From NCBI RefSeq assembly GCF_932276165.1, contig NC_063992.1, positions 8,070,001 through 8,134,000 on the forward strand: DNA of 64,000 bases, given 5' to 3'. Position 1 is the stretch's first letter. Each line of letters starts with the position of its first letter. Below, piece by piece: positions 36,001 through 44,143 of the stretch. The stretch is from Plutella xylostella (lineage: Eukaryota; Arthropoda; Insecta; Lepidoptera; Plutellidae). Position numbers and translations under genes: made by a program. Under the pieces are notes generated by a model. That model did not search any database and was not told the origin of the DNA. It saw only the letters and a program-made list of their open reading frames with translations.

Positions 36001-38231
36001 CCCCCATCGAAAACTACCCTCATCTTTGTTGTCTTACTTTTGTCATTGAATACAGGATGATGTGGTAAAATATAAAATGGAACATCGTCTATATTATATT
36101 TTTCAATTTCAATATACTGTGCATGACCTAAAGATACATATTCATCAATGAATGCTTTATATTTTAAAAATAGGTCCCTGTCCTTTGCAAATCTTTTTTC
36201 TAAATTGTGAAATCTTTGTAAAGCTCTTGTCAATGAATCTCCTAACTTTATTTTATCGTAATCTTGCTTCAAAGTTAATGAAACATGAAACCTGCCTTCT
36301 TTTAATTCTACTGTTTCTTTATAAATTTTTTCAGCAAGTTCTTGTTCTGTGTTAGCCTCTGTGAATGTTTCAGTAATTTTTTCACACTCCCAGAGTTGAC
36401 TTATATTTGTATTTAACTCATTTAATAATTCTAAGTTATGTTGCGACTCTGACTCAACGTTCAAAAGATGACTGCTTGAACTATTTTCATCACTCTGTAT
36501 AGTATTACCCTGTCTAGGGACCTTACCAGCCACAACATACCCAAACAAAGTTTTATACAAACAAAGACCACCAGGTACAATTGGGATTTGATCCCGCAAG
36601 AGCAATTGAAAGAAAATATCGCACCCTAACAGGATACCTATCTTCTCCTTTTTGTAAAAGTTTTTATCTCCTAACTGTACATGATCAGGAATATTTAATT
36701 CTTTTGCATCTATTGAAAATTGAGGCATGTTGCACGTAATATTCTCCACTACACAGCATGATAATGTAAGTGCCTCTTGGTTTGTGGTTGAATGAATTGT
36801 AAATTCAGCCTTTTGTGAAATATTATTTGTCTCATTACCAATGCCAGTAATGACACTCTGTTCATTGTAAATATTGCAATCAATTGATTTAATTAAATCA
36901 TGTAACACTAATGAAACTTGACTCCCCGAGTCACATAATGCCTTAGTGTAAATTACATTCCCACTTTTATCATGTAACCCCACATTTAATGTAGGCAATA
37001 AAATATTATTACCCATGTTCATAGACAATGCCACCTGCTTTGGTTTTTTCTCCTGGTGCAGTAAAGAATTATGCCGTTCTTTACAAATATTACACCTAAA
37101 TGCATACCTACACTTTTGGCTATGTAACCTTAAACATAATTTACACAACTTATTGGATTCAATAAAGTTGATTCTATCTGAGTAGTTAGATAGCTTAAAC
37201 TTCTCACACTGGTGAAGCAAGTGATATTTTGAATTGCAAAACTTACAGTTGTCATTGTTGTTGTTGCTATTTTGGGTGGAGGTTGTTACCAGACTTGCGG
37301 TGCGGCTCCCACTCACTGCATGACCTCTTTTTAAGCTGGAACTATAGCCATCTGCCACAGTCTCATACGCAGCAGCTCGTTGTTCTATAAATTTGAGAAA
37401 AGATTGCAAATTATGTAAGCCGTCTTTAAGTTCTAAATAATAATACCGCAACGTTTGTTGGTCCAACTTTCTTTGTAAAATACAAATGATGATGAGATCC
37501 CACTGATCAGTTGGTACCTCCAACGTTTTTAAAGCAGCTAGATGCTGTTTAGCTTGTGCAACAATGTTTCTTAAGGCAGGTGCAGTACATTTTGTTAGGC
37601 ATTCTATGTCTAATAAAGCAGATATGTGGTGGTTAATTATTTTCATTTTGTTATCATATCTCTCAGCCAAAAGTTGTAATGCTACTGTGTAATTTTCAGA
37701 AGTTAGGCCTAAATGCTTGATTACATCAGCAGCCTCGCCCTCTAATGATGTTTTTAAGTAATAAAACTTGTCACAGGACGATAAGCTTGAGTTATTGGCA
37801 ATTACACTGGTGAAAAGATTAATAAAATCATAGTATTCACATACCTTTCCACTAAACTTTTTTATATCGATAGGTGGCAAGCGTTGGAATGTGTGATTGT
37901 TGTTAGTTAAGCTGGTGGAAGCATTTCCTGATGACGAAGCAGAGTAACCTTGTTTCATGGTGAGGTACTCAGTCAAGGCAGACAAAGCACAAAAATACTT
38001 CTCCTCATATTCTAAAAACTCCTCCTTATCTGAAATATCCAACACAGAAATATCTATTGTATAATCACAGTACTTCTGAAATACCTCAACAAGCCTATCT
38101 TTTTTTACTAATAGCTGAGAATACGTACATTCTTCTAAGTTTTTAATCACGTTTGTGAAATTACAAATATTCGTGATACTACATTTGGCTTGCCCCCTGG
38201 CAGCCTTCAATTTCTTTAAATCTTCCTCCAT
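33072..38231 (-). CDS. BEL/Pao Gag-Pol polyprotein, intact, 1,719 aa
   Basis: Single uninterrupted frame. Domains in order, with approximate residues: Gag-like region of the DUF1759 type (about 120-290); zinc knuckle beginning CKFC with CEKF and CKLC/CNIC cysteines (327-395); aspartic protease LCDSGSQVSL (432); reverse transcriptase with YVDD at about 860; Pao-type RNase H/peptidase region with GFSDASSKAHG (about 1037); integrase zinc finger with H-x-H and CLIC (1342-1385); integrase core with D in GIDFGGP (1415), D in YCDNAS (1479) and E in GGLWEAG (1533); C-terminal DUF5641-like tail. All catalytic motifs are present. It is a full-length cytoplasmic particle polyprotein that the element's own protease would cut. 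It is antisense to both flanking LTRs, so normal expression is lost even though the frame is undamaged. The start is the first ATG of the frame, preceded by a 1.2-kb leader. Confidence 0.97.
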   Translation of the reverse strand: MEEDLKKLKAARGQAKCSITNICNFTNVIKNLEECTYSQLLVKKDRLVEVFQKYCDYTIDISVLDISDKEEFLEYEEKYFCALSALTEYLTMKQGYSASSSGNASTSLTNNNHTFQRLPPIDIKKFSGKVCEYYDFINLFTSVIANNSSLSSCDKFYYLKTSLEGEAADVIKHLGLTSENYTVALQLLAERYDNKMKIINHHISALLDIECLTKCTAPALRNIVAQAKQHLAALKTLEVPTDQWDLIIICILQRKLDQQTLRYYYLELKDGLHNLQSFLKFIEQRAAAYETVADGYSSSLKRGHAVSGSRTASLVTTSTQNSNNNNDNCKFCNSKYHLLHQCEKFKLSNYSDRINFIESNKLCKLCLRLHSQKCRYAFRCNICKERHNSLLHQEKKPKQVALSMNMGNNILLPTLNVGLHDKSGNVIYTKALCDSGSQVSLVLHDLIKSIDCNIYNEQSVITGIGNETNNISQKAEFTIHSTTNQEALTLSCCVVENITCNMPQFSIDAKELNIPDHVQLGDKNFYKKEKIGILLGCDIFFQLLLRDQIPIVPGGLCLYKTLFGYVVAGKVPRQGNTIQSDENSSSSHLLNVESESQHNLELLNELNTNISQLWECEKITETFTEANTEQELAEKIYKETVELKEGRFHVSLTLKQDYDKIKLGDSLTRALQRFHNLEKRFAKDRDLFLKYKAFIDEYVSLGHAQYIEIEKYNIDDVPFYILPHHPVFNDKSKTTKMRVVFDGGMRTNENVSLNDILLNGPTVQNELFNILTLFRFHKYILISDIKMMFRNLMLDENHCSLQNILWRETPEENIKVIQLKTVTYGLKCSSFLATRSLIELADMYEEDYPLGAFALKHNAYVDDINTGCNDIEELKETKRQLCELLQKGGFELHKWCSNCPELLRDIPLDKQSINEVDLFKSEHVLIKTLGLTYDVSTDTLRINCPEQNLLDIYTKRQVLSFMSKVFDPLGLVGPVVVLAKIIMQRTWACKIQWDQPIPQELNSVFINFAKNLFKMNVSVPRCINTVSVKQIDLVGFSDASSKAHGCCLYIRVIDSEGNISVTLLCSKSRINPLKQLSIPRLELNSALLLAHLVKKVYDEINKLNINPCVYLHSDSQITLAWLKTEPQQLTVYVSNRVKTIQEETQGFSWFYVNSHENPADALSRGVEPHLLETNELWWRGPGFLYCKEFPNNRDNFTMPTDIPETKVCLAVDKAEKQEKLEVFSKFSSLNKLIRVMGYVYRFINICRKKAKRNAGRLSCQEVDASLKMIIKYDQQQHFKEEIAGLSLGKEIAAHLKALNPFVDGMGLMRVGGRLQHADLPYYQKHPIILAKKSNITHLIIENEHKTLMHAGQKLMYASLSQRYHIVNGLREIKHVVHKCLICFKLKAKTSEQLMGSLPPDRVNPSRCFEKVGIDFGGPFIVKMHRIRKALTYKAYILLFVCFATKAIHIELASSLTTECFLQCLKRFIARRNKPSVIYCDNASTFKGANNELNGLYNLQANQQHQDLILDFTTSAGIDFSFIPSYSPVFGGLWEAGIKSAKGHIKRVVGNQILTYEELNSVVIQIEGILNSRPLLSLQTADFNNMSYITPGHFLTGATLSTVPEPNISNIPINRLKFWKQCSHMTQCFWKSWSREYLMQLQSRPKWRKPLPNISKGMLVILRIDNAPPLVWPMARVVETFPGADGKVRALTVITPKGTVMRTSIGKVCLLPIEDNQNQI

Positions 38232-38394
38232 TTTGGAGATTCTATAACTTTTTACACTTGTATTTAGTTATATTAATATAGATTAATATTATATTTTTGA
38301 AAAATACTAAATACACAAACAACAAAGAAATTTTCAAAGAGATAAAATGGCGTCGAACGTCGAATTCGAATCAATCGAAGCTTGGTCCGCGGTC

Positions 38395-38660
38395 CCCGCA
38401 GGTGGCGCGCGCGTCGCCTTTTTTGACCGCTGAGGTTGGCTAGCCTGTGACGAACGTTCCCGAGTATTGCCGATGCGACGAGTTGCAGTCTCCCGACCGC
38501 GGGTGGCGCGCGCGTCGCTACTTTTCTCGAGGTTGGCCCGCCTGTGACGAGCGCTTCCGAGTATTGCCGACTCGACGAGTTGCAGTCACCCGACCGCGGA
38601 TGGCGCTCGCGTCGCTGCTTTTTTCGAAGTTGGCCGACCTGTGACGAGCGCTCCCGACGA
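38395..38660. repeat. Tandem array, about 100-bp unit, 2.6 copies, in BEL leader
   Basis: GTGGCGCGCGCGTCGC at 38402 recurs at 38503 and, as ATGGCGCTCGCGTCGC, at 38600. Units also share CGAGTATTGCCGA and GACGAGTTGCAGTC. GC-rich against an AT-rich element. Confidence 0.85.
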
Positions 38661-38929
38661 TATGCCGTCCCTTTCTAACCCTCTACGGATTGGATCAGCT
38701 ATCCTCCTCTCGCAGTAGCGGAAACGGTCAATTTGACTCGTTTTCCACCAATCAGGAACCTCGACGTAGAATTCTTGAAGCTATGTTGGCCAACCGTACT
38801 CGATGGAAATGGCTACGTGTATTGGTGAACCATGAAATTTAGCACATGTAAATGTTTGTAAAACTATGAATGCAGCTCGAATGTATAGTCTCTCACTCTT
38901 AAACTGTATCATAAAACGATGTAAAGATG

Positions 38930-39185
38930 CCGCAACAAGGGCAATTTGGAAACGATTGCTTATAGCAGCAATCCACTTGTATGTAAAGTCCAAACCTCGG
39001 TGACACACTTATAGAAGTGCACTCGCAGAAAATACTATAGCCGCGAGACCCGATGATTCCCAGAAGCAACAAGGGCAATCTGGCGTCGATTGCTTATAGC
39101 AGCAACCAACTTGTAATGTAATGTAAAGTCCAAAGTCCGGTGAAAACACTTATAGCAGTGCACTTGCAGCAAACACTCCGCAAGA
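38930..39185. repeat. Tandem array, about 130-bp unit, 2 copies, in BEL leader
   Basis: CAACAAGGGCAAT, then GATTGCTTATAGCAGCAA, TGTAAAGTCCAAA, CACTTATAG and AGTGCACT recur in the same order from about 38934 and about 39068. Confidence 0.8.
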
Positions 39186-39408
39186 CCAGATAAAGTCTTT
39201 GGTAATTTTGTAACACTGTCCACGATTGACGGCACTTGTAAATGTTAGTGTAAGAGTCCGGTGCTCCGCACAACCGCAAAAAAGTCCGAGAGTCCGATGT
39301 AAAAAATGGCGTTGGTACGGCCAATGCAATGTAATGTAAGATGAGCCACACTCGCGACAGCGCCCTGATCCAAACGATAGATTTATAAATTCCGATGAAG
39401 GACCATAA

Positions 39409-39413
39409 TTTGA
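39409..39413. other. Filler bases at inversion junction
   Basis: TTTGA lies between the end of the inverted body (CCATAA, complement of the bases just inside the 5' LTR) and the sense ORF end (GAAATCATGG). It matches neither side and looks untemplated or copied from elsewhere. Confidence 0.7.
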
Positions 39414-39687
39414 GAAATCATGGTCTAGAGAGTACCTCATGCAACTTCAGAGTAGGCCTAAATGGCGTAAGCCACTACCTAACATATCAAAGGGTATGTT
39501 GGTCATCTTACGAATTGATAATGCCCCTCCTTTGGTTTGGCCTATGGCTCGTGTGGTGGAGACATTCCCTGGTGCAGATGGGAAGGTAAGGGCCTTAACT
39601 GTCATCACACCAAAAGGCACAGTAATGCGTACTAGTATAGGTAAGGTTTGTCTTTTGCCTATAGAAGACAATCAGAATCAAATCTGA
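39414..39687 (+). pseudogene. Sense copy of the BEL Gag-Pol C-terminus
   Basis: Encodes the last 90 or so residues of the polyprotein (for example MQLQSRPKWRKPLPNI, ending PIEDNQNQI), identical to the end of the minus-strand ORF. It has no upstream coding sequence in this orientation; it is the sense arm of the fold-back and continues into the 3' UTR and LTR. Confidence 0.95.
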
Positions 39688-39715
39688 GGACATAAGGTTG
39701 CTATCTGGTTGTTTT

Positions 39716-40449
39716 CAGGATTGCTGTGTGAATCTCACTCACTCACGGTTAGGTATATAATAATAAAATGTATTCTAATACATAGGTTAGGTCATAGAAA
39801 GATTCTAGGCCATTGTTAAGTTTTGTCGTTAAAATTCCTCGTTACTACAGGAAATTACGAAGTAAAAAATAACTTAAAATAAGATTTAGTTTAAGTAATA
39901 AAGTAGAAATAAGCATTTGTCATAAGAACATCTTGTTCCTTTTTGTTGGTTGATGTTGTGTAATGTTTAAACTATTCAGTATCATTTCAACACATTCTCA
40001 GTATCACAAAAATAGTTTAAAAATTGCTCATAGTACCTAATTATATGAAAGGTTGTAAATTGTTAATAGTTTTTCATAAGTACTTACAAAGGTATAATAT
40101 AATAACAGCTCTAAGCATCAACATGAAAGAAATTGATAAAACATTAATTTGTCTGTTTCCACTTACTGATACTTAATAGGTACATACCTACTGTGTTTTC
40201 TTACTTGCAAAAATAAAACCACCTTTTTTAATATGTTTGTATAAATTTATATTTGTTAGGATATATCTTTATGATGTACACATCATGTTGTCAAGCAATA
40301 AATTTAAATTGAAACTAAATGAGCAAACACCTAAAAATATGTAGTAGGTCAATCCTATTGTAACTACTTTAAATTAAAAATAGAAAACTTTTAATGTTTG
40401 TTCAATACTTTTAGCTTTTAAGTAGTTTATCTTGCTGGGCCCCCAGTTA
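39716..40449 (+). other. BEL/Pao 3' untranslated region
   Basis: This part occurs only once, in sense orientation, between the ORF end and the downstream LTR. AT-rich. Immediately before the LTR is CTGGGCCCCCAG then TTA, a small palindrome, where a polypurine tract would be expected. Confidence 0.75.
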
Positions 40450-40609
40450 TGTACGATACAGACATGTATGTAGGTAGATGTATGTACATATAGTACTTAT
40501 GAGTCAGTCACACGTCGTACGCCCTGACAAACACATGTGTAAACTTACAAGTTGAATAATATACAGTCCATTCAATATTTTATGTGGGTTTCATTACCAG
40601 TGCCCCACA
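40450..40609 (+). repeat. BEL/Pao LTR, downstream copy
   Basis: Identical to 32831-32990 over 160 bp and in the same orientation. Followed by CCATA. Confidence 0.95.
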
Positions 40610-40614
40610 CCATA
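40610..40614 (+). repeat. Target site duplication, right (CCATA)
   Basis: Matches 32826-32830. Removing the element and one CCATA would give TTTTGGCCATATCTTGG. Confidence 0.9.
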
Positions 40615-41134
40615 TCTTGGTGATACCTAAATCGATTTGATATTGAAATATCTCATTTGAAAGCTTATAAGTTGACAATGTTTTTAAGCTGAAGTGCACA
40701 AAAAATTGTTGTATGAAATTCTTTTTTAATTTAACTTATTTCTTTTTAGGTTTTGAATATTTTTAAAAAATGTTTATCTATTTTGAGGTATTGTGTCTAA
40801 TTTAAGTCAAATAATGCACATTTGATCATTTTAATAAGTTTAGTAAGATGTTACTAATTCAAAACAAACAAAAAAAGTATTGAAATATGGCTAGTTTTTT
40901 TATTTTCGGTTTTAAACATGAAATTTTGGCAAAAATTCAAAAAATCTTTAAATATTAAATATCTTAGAAATGGTTAAGTTTCGGATAATGCATTATAGGG
41001 TATAATCGACTGGAAATGCCTTCCTCTATCACCTCCTGAAAGGATCAGGTCTACTTACCAATAACCCTGTATACCTACCGCTTTTTCAATACCTTTAAGT
41101 ACATTTTTTGGTAGCAGCATAATATTTTTACTTA
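40615..41134. other. Non-coding stretch
   Basis: AT-rich. GATATTGAAATATCTCATTT then GAAAGCTT near 40640 resembles a repeat consensus remembered from moths. No gene. Confidence 0.4.
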
Positions 41135-41362
41135 ATTTTAGGGTTTCGGACGTCAAAAGAAAAAAAGCAACCGTTATAGGATCTCTTTGTCCGTCTGTCT
41201 GACTGACTGTCTGTCACCGCCCTTTTTCTCAGAAACGGGTAAAGATATCAAGCTGATATTTCGCATAGATGGGGAGTACCTACCCCAAAAAAAATATTAT
41301 GGTACTCCCTGTCCCACACAAGTAAATTGGGGCTTATACTTTTTCCAGTTATTTTGATGTGT
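41135..41362 (+). repeat. Interspersed repeat F, copy B
   Basis: Reverse complement of 4915-5140, with landmarks CCGTCTGTCTGACTGACTGT, ACGGGTAAAGATATCAAGCT and TACTCCC. It abuts the TIR element at 41374. Confidence 0.75.
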
Positions 41363-41373
41363 ATCCTTTTTTT

Positions 41374-42451
41374 GAGTCATTCGTCAAGTCGCGCGCCTTA
41401 GACTCGCGCGCCACGCGCGAGTTGCCCCTCCCGTATTAACCTACTTTTTTTGTCGTCAACTCGCTCGACTGTGAAAATATGTAGAGTCAACCACAAAAGT
41501 AATAATTTATTATGCTTAAGGTAAGTACTTAAAATGTATAGGGTATTTTATAGGACTTTACTTTAAAATAAAATCAGTAATTAATCTCGCTTGGCAAACT
41601 GTTCTCTGCGAACACCTCCAAACACAGGAACCATTTTTATTTGTTCGGTCTTTGTTATATTTATAACCTGCACGAAGCAGTACCGACTTTCCTTGCTGGG
41701 ATCCTGGGATGTTATGATTTCATGTGCAATTTTATTACTAAATGGACCTGCTTGCGATGAACTTCCTGGAAGTAATTCTTACAGTTAGGTCTGTCTCTTT
41801 GACCAATGAAATAAACGAAATTTGTTTTAAATTTTAGTGCTAATTCGATATTTAATGTAACGGTAACACAACGAAAACGTAACACTGTGTTTATATTACG
41901 GCAAAGTAGACTTGGTAATATAGTAAAGTTAATTTATTATAGGCTTACCCCCACAATACATAAAAAACAGTAAAAACTGCCACATTTTAATATTTTTGCG
42001 CTGTAAGTAATGCACTGTACATCTCTGCTTCGAATTAGGAGTAACACTAAAACGACATCACTAAAACAATGTAGTTTTAATGACGGTTTTTGCAACAAAA
42101 ACAAGGACATAGCTATGGCAGGTAAAATTTGCGCACGGCATGAGAGAGATAGCAAACTTGGGTATCATGCGTCATAGGTCACATCCCCTTTTCCCTTATT
42201 CCGCACTTCCAACAGAGGCTTTATTGTATCTTTATCCCGAAATCAAAGCATCTTCTTTAATGGCGACTGTCTAGTCGGTACCTTCTTATGCTAATCAGCC
42301 AGGGAGACAATATTTAACTATATTTTTTAGTTTCAATTCGTTTGCATCTGACCGTACTTTACATGGGCTCGCGAGTTGACGATATAAAAAAACAGAAGAT
42401 GCCAACTCGCGTGGCGCGCGACTCTAAGGCGCGCGACTTGACGAAGGACTC
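41374..42451. mobile_element. 1.1-kb TIR element with GC-rich ends
   Basis: TIRs of roughly 90 bp: TTCGTCAAGTCGCGCGCCTT with a CGCGCGCCACGCG motif at 41382-41420, and the complement at 42400-42445; the inner edges GTCGTCAACTCGC and GCGAGTTGACGA also pair. The interior is AT-rich and encodes nothing convincing (the 65- and 72-codon frames lack motifs). Probably a non-autonomous DNA transposon. Confidence 0.75.
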
Positions 42452-42572
42452 CTTTTTTTTCTTTGTTGTTTTGTATAAGTATGTGTTTCTTTTCTTTAAA
42501 TCTGTATTTTTTTTGTTGTTGCTGTCTATGTGTCGAATAAATGTATCTTTATCTTCAAATCTACTGTCTAGG

Positions 42573-43823
42573 CTACTGTCTATAGAAGAAATTCCGTCAT
42601 TGACAATTTTACGTTACGAATTTATTTTTATTTATTTTATTTTTATTTTTACATTTTCGTGGAGAACCAACATCATTTTGTTAATAAATAATAATTACTT
42701 ATGAACACATAATAACTTGATGCCATTAACAGAATGAACTTAGTAAACCCAGTAAACCTAACTGAAGTATTTGCGGGTTAGCTTAGATAATAATAAATAA
42801 TAGTAATATGTATTTGCTTGTTTGCCGCCATTTTATTAGTAATGTGGCAAGAGGTGACCATAGACTACATAGAGGATGACCATAAACACATCACTAACAC
42901 ATCCAGAGGAAAAATAAAATCTCTTTCTCTCTCTCTGAAAAACATACTTAATAGCCTAAACTCGATGCTTTTAGCTATTAACATCTTTGAAATAAAATTG
43001 AGCCACCACCGTGTTACTGCCCTCATCAGATCCTCACGAGACCATACCTCAACCAGCACCAAGAGACTGTATTTTTGATCCCTAACCTAATGTTCGTGCG
43101 TATTGTCATCACTTAGATCCATTCGCTATATTCCTGCCATCAGATGCCATCACCTTTACGAGACTGTAATGTCACGAGAATATTGCACACTATCTAATTT
43201 AATTTAATGTATTGAATATACTGGAAGAATTATGCTTCCTCAATTTCAAATCAAATTATGTTGGTGTCATAAAAGTTGAAAAAGTGCAATGACAACCAAT
43301 GTGCAGTGATTTTGTATCTGTACACGATAAGATCGCGAGCTGTCAGTGCTGCCTAAACCGACGTGACCCTTCTTTGGAGGCCAGCGGCCAACTGAGTCAA
43401 ACGTCACTTGTGTTTATGATTTTATAACACAGAAAGCCGCCATAGATATTTGTATGAAGATTTGAGGGAAAAAAATTGCTCAAGTTTGGGATTAATTTAC
43501 ACAAAATAAGTGTGTGTTTATTAAAAAACAAGGTATTTAGCGCCTAGTCCAAGCCTTTAACTGTATAATATGATAAAAATCATATGAAAATTCTCAATAA
43601 TTACGACAAAGTTGTTACAATACGGGAGTGTGATTTTCTGGTTTTTCGTCATATTCTGAATTTTATTTACAGTTATCCATAATCATTTACTTGAATTCGA
43701 ATCATTCAGCACCTAGCTAGACTCTTCGGCTACCTGTGTGATTTTTTTCAAGGTTGTAGAGCATCGTTTACTACATAATTCTATGACAATGCCAACCCTC
43801 GATTACCCCTTGCAGACCCTTAA
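42573..43823 (+). repeat. Interspersed repeat R1, copy B
   Basis: Reverse complement of 2668-3657 with extra blocks near 42610-42720 and 42770-42900. Ends at GACCCTTAA. The frames at 42818-43078 and 42865-43062 lie within it and are not genes. Confidence 0.8.
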
Positions 43824-43867
43824 CGGAGGATCGAAAGTTGTGCTCACGACTCTGCAATAAAGAGGCG

Positions 43868-44143
43868 CGAGCACAGGATTCGATACTATTTTCGAATCTA
43901 CACGAAGGGTCGCTTTTACCAAACGCTAAACGTATTTAAATCAAATTTTAAATACATTTTGTACCAACTGACAGACGTATGACAGGCTACTAAATACGTT
44001 TAGCGTTTGGTGAAATTCCACCTAACATGGAAAAAACAAATGCCACTTTTGGAACTAACAAATTTGCCTTACATTTTGACAGTGACATTTGACGATACGC
44101 AACCAATACGCAACGTAAACGGAGGTTTCGAATCCTGTGCTCG
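43868..44143 (+). mobile_element. Hairpin MITE family H, copy 3 (complete)
   Basis: TIRs CGAGCACAGGATTCGA and TTCGAATCCTGTGCTCG bound 276 bp. The internal stem ACCAAACGCTAAACGTATTT with its complement gives a second hairpin. This copy defines the family ends. Confidence 0.88.

Larger units (their letters stand above)
38232..39408 (-). other. BEL/Pao 5' leader and native primer site (inverted)
   Basis: On the minus strand this runs from TTATGGTCCTTCATCGGAAT (primer site, 39389-39408) to the Gag-Pol ATG. It contains two tandem arrays (separate entries) and no long frame. The native site matches tRNA-Tyr for the first nine bases, TGGTCCTTC, then departs. Confidence 0.8.
32831..40609 (+). mobile_element. 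BEL/Pao LTR retrotransposon with internally inverted body
   Basis: Order on the plus strand: LTR (32831-32990), TTA, a 38-nt copy of tRNA-Tyr 3' half (32994-33031), a 12-14 nt sense scrap of the ORF end (33032-33045), the internal region inverted from its 3' side to the primer site (33044-39408), 5 nt of filler (39409-39413), then a sense copy of the last 274 bp of the ORF plus 3' UTR (39414-40449), then the LTR (40450-40609). CCATA flanks the whole. The inverted and sense arms share 302 identical bases. The two identical LTRs and the clean target duplication argue that the rearranged cDNA was made before integration, by strand switching during reverse transcription, and not by later genomic inversion. 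The element could not be expressed normally from its own LTR. Confidence 0.93.

Noticed and set aside
32831..40609. Two independent BEL insertions, one minus and one plus
   Set aside because: A single CCATA duplication flanks the unit, the LTRs are identical, and the minus body has no LTRs of its own. One rearranged insertion explains all parts.
42818..43078. 86-codon plus and 65-codon minus ORFs
   Set aside because: Within interspersed repeat R1; not conserved as frames in the other copy (2668-3657).
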